Shown: positions 13,264-20,641, numbered from the stretch's first letter. The stretch: 25,698 nt of DNA from CALRGL01 sp964374035 (GCA_964374035.1 CAYJWY010000010.1:1-25698); one strand, 5' to 3'. Notes: a model not told the origin generated them from the sequence alone. A program made the numbers and translations.

Positions 13264-14589
13264 ATGTGGAAACGCCTTATTCGAAGATTCGTCCCGGAGG
13301 TCATTGTGAATTGGTATCATTTTCTTTTGGCGCATCTTGCGGCCGCGGTGTATCGTTATCCTTCTGAGCAGTTGATTGTTGTTGGTGTCACGGGGACGAA
13401 TGGAAAGTCTTCCACCGTGCAGTTTCTTGGGCGCATTCTTGAAGGTTGTGGTGCGCGTGTTGGATGGACAACCACGGCTGGGTTCAAAGTTGCGGATCGA
13501 GAGTGGGCCAACGACCAGAAGATGACGATGCTTGGACGGTTTCAAACGCAAAAGATGTTGCGAGCCATGGTCGATGCGGGTTGCACACACGCAATCATCG
13601 AGACGTCGTCGCAGGGGATCATGCAGTATCGCCACGTTGGCATTCATTACGACGTCGCGGTGTTTACGAATCTCACACCCGAACACATCGAAGCGCATGG
13701 CGGGTTTGAGGCCTACAAGCAGATGAAGGGGAAACTCTTTGCGGCACTTGCCTCATCGCCTATCAAAGTGATTGATGGCAGGCCGGTGCAAAAGGTGAGT
13801 GTGATCAATGAAGGTGATGAGCATGCAAACTACTTCACTTCCTTTCAAGCGGGCAACATTGTGTTGTTTGGTCGCAATGTCGACTCATACGTCATGACGG
13901 TGAGCGGAACGAGGTTTACGATCAACAACACGTCAACGTCGTTTACCTTTCGACCGATTGGACGGTTTAATTTTTTAAATGTGCTCGCGGCGATCACAAC
14001 GGCGCGGGCGCTTGGCTACGATCTGGATGCAATCGCAAAGGTGGTTGAACAACTTGAACCTGTTCCTGGTCGACTCGAGCGCATTGACGAGGGTCAGTCG
14101 TTTCACGTGATTGTCGATTACGGACCTGAGCCTGTTGCACTTCAAGCAACGTATGATGCCATCGAAATCATTCTGGCTGGATCCATCAAGGATGGCCAGC
14201 TCGTTGAGGGACCCAAGCGATTGATTCACGTGCTCGGCTCCACCGGCGGCGGCCGCGATCGTGCTCGACGGGCGATCCTCGGTCGCATGGCCGCACAGCA
14301 CGCCGACGTCGTCATTGTCACAAACGAAGATCCATATGATGACGACCCAATGTCGATCATCAATGAAATTGCGGATGCGGCGGTTGAAGCCGGTAAGCAA
14401 GACAACCTGAATCTCTTTCGACGACTCGATCGTCAAGAAGCCATTAACCTCGCGATGAAGTCCGCGAGTGAAGGTGATCTCGTCCTCATCACGGGAAAGG
14501 GCAATGAGCCGGTGATGGCGGTTGCCAACGGAAAAAAAATTCCTTGGGATGATCGCGCGGCCGCGCGTCGAGCCTTACGTGCGTTATGA
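13264..14589 (+). CDS. murE: MurE-like Mur ligase lacking the N-terminal domain
   Basis: The 441-residue protein carries the MurE ATPase and C-terminal domains: GVTGTNGKSST (41-51), AIIETSSQGI, TNLTPEHIEAHGG, VDYGPEPVAL, STGGGRDRARR, and GKGNEPVM with DDR near the end. MurE adds the third stem-peptide residue. Two features are unusual. The P-loop is at residue 44 instead of about 110, so the usual N-terminal UDP-binding domain is replaced by about 35 residues. The substrate-recognition DNPR position reads EDPY (355-358), so neither the diaminopimelate Arg signature nor a clear Lys-type signature is present. It follows murD by 13 bases and overlaps the next gene. A MurT-like amidotransferase subunit is less likely because no Cys4 zinc ribbon is seen. 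Confidence 0.85.
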   Translation: MWKRLIRRFVPEVIVNWYHFLLAHLAAAVYRYPSEQLIVVGVTGTNGKSSTVQFLGRILEGCGARVGWTTTAGFKVADREWANDQKMTMLGRFQTQKMLRAMVDAGCTHAIIETSSQGIMQYRHVGIHYDVAVFTNLTPEHIEAHGGFEAYKQMKGKLFAALASSPIKVIDGRPVQKVSVINEGDEHANYFTSFQAGNIVLFGRNVDSYVMTVSGTRFTINNTSTSFTFRPIGRFNFLNVLAAITTARALGYDLDAIAKVVEQLEPVPGRLERIDEGQSFHVIVDYGPEPVALQATYDAIEIILAGSIKDGQLVEGPKRLIHVLGSTGGGRDRARRAILGRMAAQHADVVIVTNEDPYDDDPMSIINEIADAAVEAGKQDNLNLFRRLDRQEAINLAMKSASEGDLVLITGKGNEPVMAVANGKKIPWDDRAAARRALRAL

Positions 14590-15086
14590 AAGAATCCAAA
14601 CCTTTCTTCCAACTCAAACCTCACGAGGAGATTCTCGAAACCGTTCGAGAAAGTTTAGTTCCCCATACGATGAAGATCGTATTGCTGTTTGTGTGGTTTG
14701 TGTTGCCGTTCTTTTTTCTCTTTCCCTTATTTCAAGAAGGCATCTTCGGTGTGGTGATCTTCTTTCTTGTTTTATGTTCGGCAGTGGTCGTTATTTTACG
14801 AACATATTTTCGTTGGACCCGCACGGTCCTTGTTGTCACGGACATGCGTATCGTCGATATTGATCAAAATGGATTCTTCGATCGCACGGTGACGGAGGCG
14901 ACGTATCAACAAATCGACGAGGTCAACTATCGTGTGAAAGGTTTTTTTTCAACGATCTTTCGTTATGGAACCATTCGCGTGCATGTGCGTGGCTCGGCGG
15001 CGGACATCGAATTTAAACACATTCTGCGACCGGCGCGCATTCACGATTTAATCAACGATGTCAGAGAGCAACATGATCAGAAATGA
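14586..15086 (+). CDS. bPH-domain membrane protein
   Basis: This 166-residue protein starts with LKPHEEILETVRES, has two tight membrane helices (about 29-48 and 53-72), and then a bacterial PH-like domain. That domain runs from TRTVLVVTDMRIVDIDQNGFFDRTV through EATYQQIDEVNYRVKGFFSTIF to YGTIRVHVRG. This is the layout of bPH_2 (YdbT/YdbS-like) proteins, whose function is poorly known. Its ATG overlaps the murE stop (ATGA), and its end overlaps the FtsB-like gene. The division and wall genes on both sides suggest an envelope role. Confidence 0.85.
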   Translation: MKESKPFFQLKPHEEILETVRESLVPHTMKIVLLFVWFVLPFFFLFPLFQEGIFGVVIFFLVLCSAVVVILRTYFRWTRTVLVVTDMRIVDIDQNGFFDRTVTEATYQQIDEVNYRVKGFFSTIFRYGTIRVHVRGSAADIEFKHILRPARIHDLINDVREQHDQK

Positions 15087-15534
15087 ACCACTCCTTAAAC
15101 GGATTTTTCGTTGGCGACTCTTTTTCGTCGTCAATGTATTGTTTCTTTTTTTGCTTGGATTCACGTTTGGGAGGGAATATTTGAAGACGCGCGAAATTCA
15201 AAAAGAAATCGATGGACTGCAAGCGCAGGCGGATGCACTGGAAGTCAAGAATCTGTCCATGAACGAACTTTCCACGGCCATTCAAACGCAGTCGTTCATC
15301 GAACGTGAAGCACGTCTCAAGCTTGGCATGAAAAAACCTGGAGAGAATGTTGTGATCTTTACAGACGACGCAGGCGCGAACGAAGATCTTGTTGTGGATG
15401 AAGCAAATCCGAATGATCCGCTGGGTCTGGTGCGCGTGGTCGAGGACCGCAAAACGATTCCCAATGCGACCAAATGGTGGTACTATTTTTTTCATCGAAC
15501 TCTCTACGATCAACTAAGCGCCTATGAAAATTGA
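15073..15534 (+). CDS. FtsB/DivIC-like septum formation initiator
   Basis: FtsB/DivIC proteins are small bitopic membrane proteins that bridge early and late divisome parts. The short cytoplasmic N-terminus (LLKRIFRWR), one membrane helix (VVNVLFLFLLGFTFG) and a coiled coil (KTREIQKEIDGLQAQADALE) fit. The segment FIEREARLKLGMKKPGENVV is a hallmark of the family. The C-terminal 50 residues are acidic and then aromatic (KWWYYFFHRTLYDQL), longer than in typical FtsB. ATG 15073 is chosen over ATG 15058 because a purine run AGAGAG precedes it; both overlap the bPH gene. Confidence is high for the family, lower for the start. Confidence 0.87.
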   Translation: MIRNEPLLKRIFRWRLFFVVNVLFLFLLGFTFGREYLKTREIQKEIDGLQAQADALEVKNLSMNELSTAIQTQSFIEREARLKLGMKKPGENVVIFTDDAGANEDLVVDEANPNDPLGLVRVVEDRKTIPNATKWWYYFFHRTLYDQLSAYEN

Positions 15535-15550
15535 GAAAGGAGATGAGACA

Positions 15551-16447
15551 GTGAAGTCTCAAGGAAAGAAGCGTCTATGGATCATTGTTGTTGTTCTGGT
15601 TGTCTTGACGTTTGCAGGCGCCATTTTTGTTTCGCGTCGCCTTGTTTACACACGACCGCCCGGTGACGCACTAGCAACGTTTCTCGCGGCCGCCTATCCA
15701 TTTCCCGCGGTGAAGATGGGATCGATGACCATCACGATGAAGGATTATCTGATTGAGTATCAGGCACTCCAAAATTCGTTCTCCTTCATGCAAGCGGAGG
15801 AATCACCCGCACCGGAAGAGTTACAGAAGGTCATCCTTCAAACACTCATCAATAAGCGCGTCATCGCGAAGCTTGCGACGGACTATGGCGTTGAGGCAAC
15901 ACCCCAACGGGTTGACGAGTATTATCAAAAAACGCTTGCGGGCGAGACAGACGAACAGGCGTTCGCGCAGGAGCTCGAAACGACATTCGGTTGGACAACG
16001 GCGGAATTCAAACGCCGCGTGATCGAACCAATTGTGCTTGCCATCGACACAAATACGTATTTGATTCAATCTCCCGACGTGCAAGCGGATCGTCAGGCGT
16101 TGATCGATGCCGCGCATGCGCGCATTACAAACGGCGAAGATTTTGCAACCGTTGCACAAGAGGTGATGACACCGTTTGGTTTGAACAAATACGACCTCGG
16201 TTTTTTTAAGATGTCGGAATTGCCGACCGCGTGGCGTTCATCCGTTGAGGCACGTGGCGTCAATGAGGTTACAGAGGTTTTGCAGAGCAATGAAGTGTTT
16301 GCGTTTTTAAAGGTGATAGAACGTATTGCCGATTTTGAAGACTCCCAGGTTCATCTCATGACCGTAAGTGTGCCAAAAAAGACGGTACAAGATGCGGTGA
16401 AAGAATATCTTGCGAGCGTTGAGGTGAAGAAGTATCTTGGAACTTGA
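15551..16447 (+). CDS. SurA/PrsA-like membrane-anchored chaperone
   Basis: The 298-residue protein has a basic N-terminus and one membrane anchor (LWIIVVVLVVLTFAGAIFV). A SurA-N-like helical region follows (SMTITMKDYLIEYQALQN, then LQKVILQTLINKRVIAKLA). The C-terminal part has EDFATVAQEV, DLGFFKMSELP and EVFAFLKVIER, remnants of a parvulin (PpiC) domain. Folding of extracytoplasmic proteins is the inferred role. GTG 15551 is preferred because AAAGGAG (15536-15542) lies 8 bases upstream and it avoids overlap with the FtsB-like gene. The alternative ATG 15524 gives 307 residues. It is the last gene of the long run from 7268. Confidence 0.82.
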   Translation: MKSQGKKRLWIIVVVLVVLTFAGAIFVSRRLVYTRPPGDALATFLAAAYPFPAVKMGSMTITMKDYLIEYQALQNSFSFMQAEESPAPEELQKVILQTLINKRVIAKLATDYGVEATPQRVDEYYQKTLAGETDEQAFAQELETTFGWTTAEFKRRVIEPIVLAIDTNTYLIQSPDVQADRQALIDAAHARITNGEDFATVAQEVMTPFGLNKYDLGFFKMSELPTAWRSSVEARGVNEVTEVLQSNEVFAFLKVIERIADFEDSQVHLMTVSVPKKTVQDAVKEYLASVEVKKYLGT

Positions 16448-16449
16448 AC

Positions 16450-16478
16450 TTGACACCAATCTCGACCCACGGCAACAT
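16450..16478 (+). promoter_or_regulatory. Candidate promoter of tRNA-Thr
   Basis: TTGACA (16450-16455), a 17-base spacer and the weak -10 CAACAT (16473-16478). GGCAACAT (16471-16478) recurs inverted at 16493-16500, touching the tRNA 5' end. Confidence 0.5.
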
Positions 16479-16497
16479 TTGCCGCGTGTTCGATGTT

Positions 16498-16573
16498 GCC
16501 GCTGTAGCTCAGTTGGTAGAGCAATGCTTTCGTAAAGCAGAGGTCGGCGGTTCGAATCCGCCCAGCGGCTCCA
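16498..16573 (+). tRNA. tRNA-Thr (anticodon CGT)
   Basis: Acceptor GCCGCTG pairs with CAGCGGC. The T arm is GGCGG-TTCGAAT-CCGCC. The anticodon loop TTCGTAA gives CGT. The discriminator is T and CCA is encoded. Confidence 0.95.
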
Positions 16574-16577
16574 GATG

Positions 16578-16603
16578 AATCCTTGCCATGGTGGGGATTT
16601 TTT
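16578..16603 (+). terminator. Terminator after tRNA-Thr
   Basis: AATCCTTGCC (16578-16587) pairs with GGTGGGGATT (16590-16599) using several G-U pairs around an AT loop, followed by TTTT. The next hundred bases to tRNA-Gly show nothing recognisable. Confidence 0.65.
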
Positions 16604-16700
16604 GATTGCGGGGTTGTCCTGTATTCTGTTTGATTGACGAGGTTGTTCTTCATGATTTGTCAGAGAAGTTCACTTGGCATCAAGACACCACGAGTTTTTT

Positions 16701-16774
16701 TGGAGCGGGATACGGGAATCGAACCCGCATCACTAGCATGGGAAGCTAGCATACTACCACTGTACTAATCCCGC
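16701..16774 (-). tRNA. tRNA-Gly (anticodon CCC)
   Basis: On the minus strand, acceptor GCGGGAT pairs with ATCCCGC. The anticodon stem CTAGC/GCTAG encloses TTCCCAT, giving CCC. The T arm is GCGGG-TTCGATT-CCCGT. The discriminator is T and CCA is encoded. It is convergent with tRNA-Thr. Confidence 0.93.
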
Positions 16775-16789
16775 TTATTTTTTCCACAC

Positions 16790-16818
16790 TTGGATGTGAA
16801 CTGAGCTTAAGGTATCAT
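16790..16818 (+). promoter_or_regulatory. Promoter of ftsEX
   Basis: TTGGAT (16790-16795), a 17-base spacer and TATCAT (16813-16818). The predicted leader of about 90 bases contains the fold-back repeat at 16855-16903. Confidence 0.6.
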
Positions 16819-16854
16819 GTACGTGATCGCGTCCACAAGTCGTTGTAAATATTG

Positions 16855-16903
16855 CCTGAGCCTATCGAAGGCTGTATCCGAATGCCTCTTCGACAGGCTC
16901 AGG
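16855..16903. repeat. Fold-back repeat in the ftsE leader
   Basis: CCTGAGCCTATCGAAGGC (16855-16872) is nearly complementary to GCCTCTTCGACAGGCTCAGG (16884-16903). The CTTCGACAGGCTCAGG motif is a widely dispersed intergenic repeat in many genomes (general knowledge). Its right edge merges into AGGAG (16901-16905), the SD of ftsE. Confidence 0.7.
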
Positions 16904-16915
16904 AGTATTTCTTAC

Positions 16916-17596
16916 ATGATCAAGTTTAAAAATGTTACAAAGCTGTATCCACCCAACGTGGTTGGGGTGGAAGATATCAACCTGAACATTGAGTCGGGGG
17001 AGTTTGTTTCGATTGTTGGGCAAAGTGGAACGGGCAAGTCGACGCTTGCCAAGTTATTGTTTGCCGAGGAGAGGCCGACAAAGGGGACGGTGGAAATTGG
17101 GGGATGGAACATTACGCAGATTCGTGATCGCGAAGTGCCCATATTACGTCGTCAGATGGGCGTGGTGTTTCAAGATTATAAATTACTCGAGAAGAAAACC
17201 GTCTACGAGAACGTGGCGTTTGCTCTGCAAGTCGCCGGCGTCATGCCGCATCGTATTCGTGAAATTGTTCCTGTCGTACTCAATATCGTCAATCTCAACG
17301 AGATGTTTGAGCGTTATCCGTATCAACTTTCCGGCGGCGAACAACAACGTGTTGCGATTGCACGATCACTTGTGCATCAACCCAAGGTTCTTATTGCCGA
17401 TGAACCCACGGGCAACTTGGATACCTTGAACTCACGTGAAATTGTCGATTTACTCACGCGCATCAATGCATTTGGTACGACGGTAGTTTTAGTCACCCAC
17501 GATCGTGAAATTGTGAATCGCTTGAAGAAGCGAGTGATTGTGCTTGAGGGTGGAAAGATTGCGTCGGACGTTGAAGAGGGCCGTTACAAACTCTAG
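16916..17596 (+). CDS. ftsE: Cell division ATP-binding protein FtsE
   Basis: FtsE is the ABC ATPase that drives FtsX to activate wall hydrolases at the septum. The 226-residue protein has Walker A GQSGTGKST, the Q-loop region VFQDYKLLEKKTVYENVA, the signature LSGGEQQRVAIARSL, Walker B VLIADEPTGNLD, and the His switch VTHD. The length is standard for FtsE. ATG 16916 is chosen because AGGAG (16901-16905) lies 10 bases upstream and MIKFKNVTKLYP is the family start. The in-frame ATG at 16817 would translate the repeat and is rejected. ftsX follows after 7 bases. Confidence 0.95.
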   Translation: MIKFKNVTKLYPPNVVGVEDINLNIESGEFVSIVGQSGTGKSTLAKLLFAEERPTKGTVEIGGWNITQIRDREVPILRRQMGVVFQDYKLLEKKTVYENVAFALQVAGVMPHRIREIVPVVLNIVNLNEMFERYPYQLSGGEQQRVAIARSLVHQPKVLIADEPTGNLDTLNSREIVDLLTRINAFGTTVVLVTHDREIVNRLKKRVIVLEGGKIASDVEEGRYKL

Positions 17597-17603
17597 GGAG
17601 AAT

Positions 17604-18518
17604 ATGTTTGTTTCCACATACCGTGTCACAAAATTTGCCTTTCAAAATTTTTGGAGAAATTTTTGGTTGTCGTTGATTACCATTACGATGCTTGTGATGA
17701 CCTTGCTCACCGTTAATATTCTTTTGGTGTTGAATTATGTAACCGATCAGGCCATCAGTTCAGTTGAGAATCGTATAGAGGTTTCGGTGTATTTTGAACA
17801 ATCTACCAAGGCCGAAACGATCACAAGCGCTGTGGAATATTTGCGTGGTCTTTCGCAAGTGCGCGATGTTCTCACGGTTTCTCCCGATGACGCTCTGAAA
17901 CGATTCACCGAGCAACACAAAGATGATCCCGTTGTGCTTGAGTCACTTGCACAGCTCGATGGTAACCCATTTGGTTCAACCTTGGTTATCAAGGGCAACT
18001 CCGCACAAGATTTCGGCATCATTCTCGACGCCCTTGAGAACCCCGAGTTTCGAGATGATATTCGAGAAAAGGATTTCAGCAACTATCAACAAATCATCGA
18101 TCGTATTCAGGGCATCACCGAGCGCGTTCGTTGGTTTGCCCTTGGCATGATGATCATTTTTCTTGTGATCGCAACGCTGATTGTATTTAACACGGTACGC
18201 ATCGGAATTTTTATTCATCGCGAAGAGATCGGTATCATGCGACTTGTCGGCGCGTCTAATTGGTTTATTAAGGCTCCGTTTTTGCTCGAGATGATTCTGC
18301 TCAGTCTACTCGCGATTCTTCTTGTGGTCGCGATCGTTTATCCAACTCTGGCAGTACTTGAACCAAAGTTCAGTTTCTTTTTCGCAAACAATTCGATTGG
18401 CCTGATCGATTACTTTGAACAGAATGGCTTGAGAATTTTTGGTATCGAGTTTGCTGTACTTGTTGTCCTGACGATGGTCTCAACCAGCCTGGCGATGAGA
18501 AAATATTTGAAGGTCTAA
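17604..18518 (+). CDS. ftsX: Cell division protein FtsX
   Basis: FtsX is the membrane partner of FtsE. The 304-residue protein has a cytoplasmic start (STYRVTKFAFQNFWRNFWLS) and helix 1 at about 18-44. An extracytoplasmic domain follows at about 45-170, with VSVYFEQSTKAETITSAVEY and a region ending in YQQIIDRIQGITERVR. Three C-terminal helices form the FtsX/MacB-type fold with the conserved HREEIGIMRLVGASNWFI loop. The ATG at 17604 has AGGGAG (17595-17600) overlapping the ftsE stop. The last codons of the gene are part of a tandem duplication that continues past the stop. Confidence 0.95.
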   Translation: MFVSTYRVTKFAFQNFWRNFWLSLITITMLVMTLLTVNILLVLNYVTDQAISSVENRIEVSVYFEQSTKAETITSAVEYLRGLSQVRDVLTVSPDDALKRFTEQHKDDPVVLESLAQLDGNPFGSTLVIKGNSAQDFGIILDALENPEFRDDIREKDFSNYQQIIDRIQGITERVRWFALGMMIIFLVIATLIVFNTVRIGIFIHREEIGIMRLVGASNWFIKAPFLLEMILLSLLAILLVVAIVYPTLAVLEPKFSFFFANNSIGLIDYFEQNGLRIFGIEFAVLVVLTMVSTSLAMRKYLKV

Positions 18519-18619
18519 AGTTTATCGCTACTACCTATCGCTACCCGGTAGCGATAATGAGAAAATATTTGAAGGTCTAAAGATCCATCGCTACTATCTA
18601 TCGCTACCCGGTAGCGATA
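18495..18619 (+). repeat. Tandem duplication of the ftsX 3' end with hairpins
   Basis: The 26 bases at 18495-18520, the last eight ftsX codons including the stop plus two bases, recur exactly at 18557-18582. Each copy is followed by a TATCGCTAC-CCG-GTAGCGATA hairpin (18536-18556 and 18599-18619). The period is 62-63 bases. A shorter repeat, CGGTAGCGATAGACG, follows to about 18639. The hairpins may help end ftsX transcription, but no T run follows. Confidence 0.8.
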
Positions 18620-18651
18620 GACGCGGTAGCGATAGACGATTACTTCAACCC

Positions 18652-18679
18652 TTGAAAAGATTTTTCGATTTGATACAAT
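18652..18679 (+). promoter_or_regulatory. Promoter of tRNA-Gln
   Basis: TTGAAA (18652-18657), a 16-base spacer and TACAAT (18674-18679), with an extended TGA just before the -10. Confidence 0.7.
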
Positions 18680-18737
18680 TTGCGCGCAAATACGCCTGGA
18701 GATGCAGAGGATATTCAGGTCGCCTTGTTTGCGATAT

Positions 18738-18811
18738 TCCCGGGTCGTCTAACGGCAGGACATCAGGTTTTGGTCCTGATTATCGGGGTTCGAATCCCTG
18801 CCCGGGAACCA
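18738..18811 (+). tRNA. tRNA-Gln (anticodon TTG)
   Basis: Acceptor TCCCGGG pairs with CCCGGGA. The anticodon stem TCAGG/CCTGA encloses TTTTGGT, giving TTG. A standard T loop TTCGAAT is present. The discriminator is A and CCA is encoded. Confidence 0.95.
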
Positions 18812-18814
18812 CGT

Positions 18815-18842
18815 AAAAACACCAGCGGAGGTTGGTGTTTTT
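18815..18842 (+). terminator. Terminator after tRNA-Gln
   Basis: AAAAACACCA (18815-18824) pairs perfectly with TGGTGTTTTT (18833-18842), 8-base loop. The A/T ends allow termination on either strand. Confidence 0.8.
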
Positions 18843-18934
18843 GCGTGCCAGGTTGATGACTGCAATGCGGATGTCTTTACGTGGCAGGAGATGATGCCAG
18901 ATGTGTTGGAGTGTACGAGATAGGCCACATTTAG

Positions 18935-18940
18935 TAGAAT
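18935..18940 (+). promoter_or_regulatory. -10 element just before the PEBP gene
   Basis: TAGAAT ends 8 bases before ATG 18949, so a start at the usual distance would give a leaderless mRNA. No convincing -35 is visible. Confidence 0.4.
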
Positions 18941-18948
18941 CAATACCT

Positions 18949-19398
18949 ATGCATCTTTCAAGTCCAGCCTTCCGTAATGACGAAATGATTCCTCAACGTT
19001 TCGGACTCGATTTTGAAAACGTGAATCCTCCACTCGTCATCGAAGGCGTTCCTGACGGTACGGTTTCTCTCGTTGTGATCATCGAGGATCCAGACCTTCC
19101 CACCACAGCGCCTGTTGCGATTTGGGATCACTGGGTTGTGTTCAACATTCCACCAACCATCACGTCGATTCCCGAGGGATGGCAACCGACGGGTGTTCGT
19201 GGCGTCGGGACTCGAGGTCAGCTTGATTACACGGGACCTCGACCTCCGGATCGAGAACATCGTTATTTTTTTCGTGTGTACGCCCTCGATACCATGCTTG
19301 ATTTGGTCGAGGGTGCTCGTAAAGAAGAAATTCTCGAAGCGGCAAGCCCACACATCATCGCGTCGGCCGAATTGATGGGTCGTTTTGCACCCGCATAG
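18949..19398 (+). CDS. PEBP family (YbhB/YbcL, Raf kinase inhibitor-like) protein
   Basis: This 149-residue single-domain protein has the bacterial PEBP pattern: an N-terminal SSPAF...IPQRFGLD and NVNPPLVIEGVPDGTVSLVV. The ligand-pocket motif DPDLPTTAPVAIWDHWVVFNI (about 45-66) follows, then YTGPRPPDREHRYFFRVYALD. In bacteria the role is unclear; the anion-binding pocket is conserved. ATG 18949 gives the usual family N-terminus. There is no SD, but TAGAAT lies 8 bases upstream. It is a lone gene between tRNA-Gln and the coiled-coil gene. Confidence 0.94.
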   Translation: MHLSSPAFRNDEMIPQRFGLDFENVNPPLVIEGVPDGTVSLVVIIEDPDLPTTAPVAIWDHWVVFNIPPTITSIPEGWQPTGVRGVGTRGQLDYTGPRPPDREHRYFFRVYALDTMLDLVEGARKEEILEAASPHIIASAELMGRFAPA

Positions 19399-19541
19399 CT
19401 GACGCCTCTGCATATCCGAACCTTATAATTTTTTTGTGACTCTTCCTAGGCACAGAGCCACAGTTGTGTAATACTAGAATCGTAAGAATTCTGCCAGCTT
19501 AGGTTGATAAGCGGCGTTTTCCCACAGCCCGAGTCGGAGAT

Positions 19542-19985
19542 ATGATGATGACGGATGAACTCGTTGCTCGGATCCTCGAGAGGCTCGATGCGCTCAGCGG
19601 TCTCCCCGCACAGGTCGAGGCTCTCAGTGCGCTCCCCGCACAGGTCGAGGCTCTCAGTGCGCTCCCCGCACAGGTCGAGGCTCTCAGTATGCAGGTCAAG
19701 ACTCTCAATATGCTCCCCCAGCAGATCAGCGAGATGCGTACAGAAATCGAGGAACTGCAGGCTCGCGTTGGTCGATCAAGCCGCGCCATGCGTGACGTGC
19801 AAGACGATATCCATGCGACCCATTCTCGACTCGCTGCCCATGCATCGCTCATTGCCGACATCGGACAGCGAAGCATGATGCCAACTCCCTCAAGCACGGC
19901 TCGCAAGCGTTTCCAAGTCGCCCTCATGGGCGTAACCTCGACAATGGCCGGGTTTCAGATCGTTCCCGACCGATATCAAGACTAG
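19542..19985 (+). CDS. Coiled-coil protein with decapeptide repeats
   Basis: The 147-residue protein is dominated by a predicted coiled coil (about 5-95). It contains three or more repeats of a ten-residue unit related to ALSALPAQVE (about 18-48), decaying into SMQVKTLNMLPQQISEMRTE. The C-terminus (SSTARKRFQVALMGVTSTMA) is basic, then mildly hydrophobic. Three consecutive ATG codons (19542, 19545, 19548) follow GGAG (19536-19539); spacing favours the second or third. It has its own strong terminator. The function is unknown; the repeat suggests a spacing or oligomerisation role. The repeat DNA is nearly identical between copies, pointing to recent expansion. Confidence 0.75.
   Translation: MMMTDELVARILERLDALSGLPAQVEALSALPAQVEALSALPAQVEALSMQVKTLNMLPQQISEMRTEIEELQARVGRSSRAMRDVQDDIHATHSRLAAHASLIADIGQRSMMPTPSSTARKRFQVALMGVTSTMAGFQIVPDRYQD
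19591..19680 (+). repeat. 30-bp tandem repeat within the coiled-coil gene
   Basis: Three 30-base units occupy 19591-19680; the second and third are identical and the first differs near its start. A degenerate continuation reaches about 19740. The unit length is a multiple of three, so copy-number change keeps the frame. Confidence 0.9.
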
Positions 19986-20072
19986 TCACTCTCCTGTTGG
20001 TCATCGTTACTGACATTCGGTGGTTGATAGTATGCTCTGGTTCATGCCGACCATGAACCTGATGAAAATATT

Positions 20073-20104
20073 GCTCCGAGGTATCTTTCGGAGCTTTTTC
20101 TTTT
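20073..20104 (+). terminator. Intrinsic terminator after the coiled-coil gene
   Basis: GCTCCGA (20073-20079) pairs with TCGGAGC (20088-20094), followed by TTTTTCTTTT. A separate hairpin GGTTCATG/CATGAACC lies just upstream (20039-20059). Confidence 0.88.
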
Positions 20105-20284
20105 ATTGAAACCGAACAGGTTGGCGAGTGCTTAGCACTGCTAGTGATTTTATTACTAGGGACACATGTAGTAGATGATTTCCGCCCGCGGAGAGGACTT
20201 GCGATCAAAGCTAGGCGCGATGAGGTTCAGAATGCAGAGATGCTGATGAATGCGGCCAAATTTCTCTTTGAAGCAACCATTTGA
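20105..20284 (+). CDS. Possible small membrane protein with unclear start
   Basis: An open frame between two strong signals reads ECLALLVILLLGTHVVDDFR and then an amphipathic, charged stretch (KARRDEVQNAEMLMNAAKFL), ending at TGA 20282-20284. The composition is that of a single-helix membrane protein with a cytoplasmic tail. No ATG, GTG or TTG precedes the helix in frame. ATT at 20105 or GTG at 20144 (inside the helix) are the only options, so it may be a start-less remnant. The stop lies inside the next -35 element. This is the main content of the 20105-20368 gap. Confidence 0.3.
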   Translation: METEQVGECLALLVILLLGTHVVDDFRPRRGLAIKARRDEVQNAEMLMNAAKFLFEATI

Positions 20285-20309
20285 CAATCATCAGCGTATC
20301 CGTTAACAT
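20281..20309 (+). promoter_or_regulatory. Promoter of the 90-residue orphan
   Basis: TTGACA (20281-20286), a 17-base spacer and TAACAT (20304-20309). The predicted start near 20316 gives a leader of about 50 bases. Confidence 0.7.
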
Positions 20310-20368
20310 TTTTCGTTCAATAGGTCTGTTTATAGGTTTTTTGACTTGGCAATAGAAATGGAGATCCC

Positions 20369-20641
20369 GTGCCAACGTACAAGGTGAAGATTCGAGAGTA
20401 CGCCTATACACAATATGTCGGTGAAGATCCTGACAAGGATTTCGTTCTATCATTCACGCGGACAGTCCAAGCACACAATGTGGCCGAAGCGCTTGGCAAA
20501 GCGCAGGCGATCGTTGATGAGCTGAACGGTGACCAAGAAGTTGACGAGTACCAAGAGATTGATGGTTTACCAGCACGAAGGTGTTGGATCAGTTACAGAT
20601 TCGAGTTAGAGGTACCTCTCTCTTCCAAGTACCTCAAATGA
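20369..20641 (+). CDS. Orphan 90-residue protein, GTG start
   Basis: The GTG start is supported by GGAG (20360-20363) five bases upstream and by a consensus promoter. The protein begins with a strand-like segment (PTYKVKIREYAYTQYV). A helix follows (NVAEALGKAQAIVDEL, about 37-52), then an acidic turn, and a final strand-like segment (RCWISYRFELEVPL). The layout suggests a small alpha/beta domain. I do not recognise a family. The stop codon abuts a perfect terminator, so it is a single-gene unit. Confidence 0.7.
   Translation: MPTYKVKIREYAYTQYVGEDPDKDFVLSFTRTVQAHNVAEALGKAQAIVDELNGDQEVDEYQEIDGLPARRCWISYRFELEVPLSSKYLK

Noticed and set aside
16817..16915. N-terminal extension of FtsE from ATG 16817
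   Set aside because: It would translate the leader repeat; ATG 16916 has an SD and the family start.
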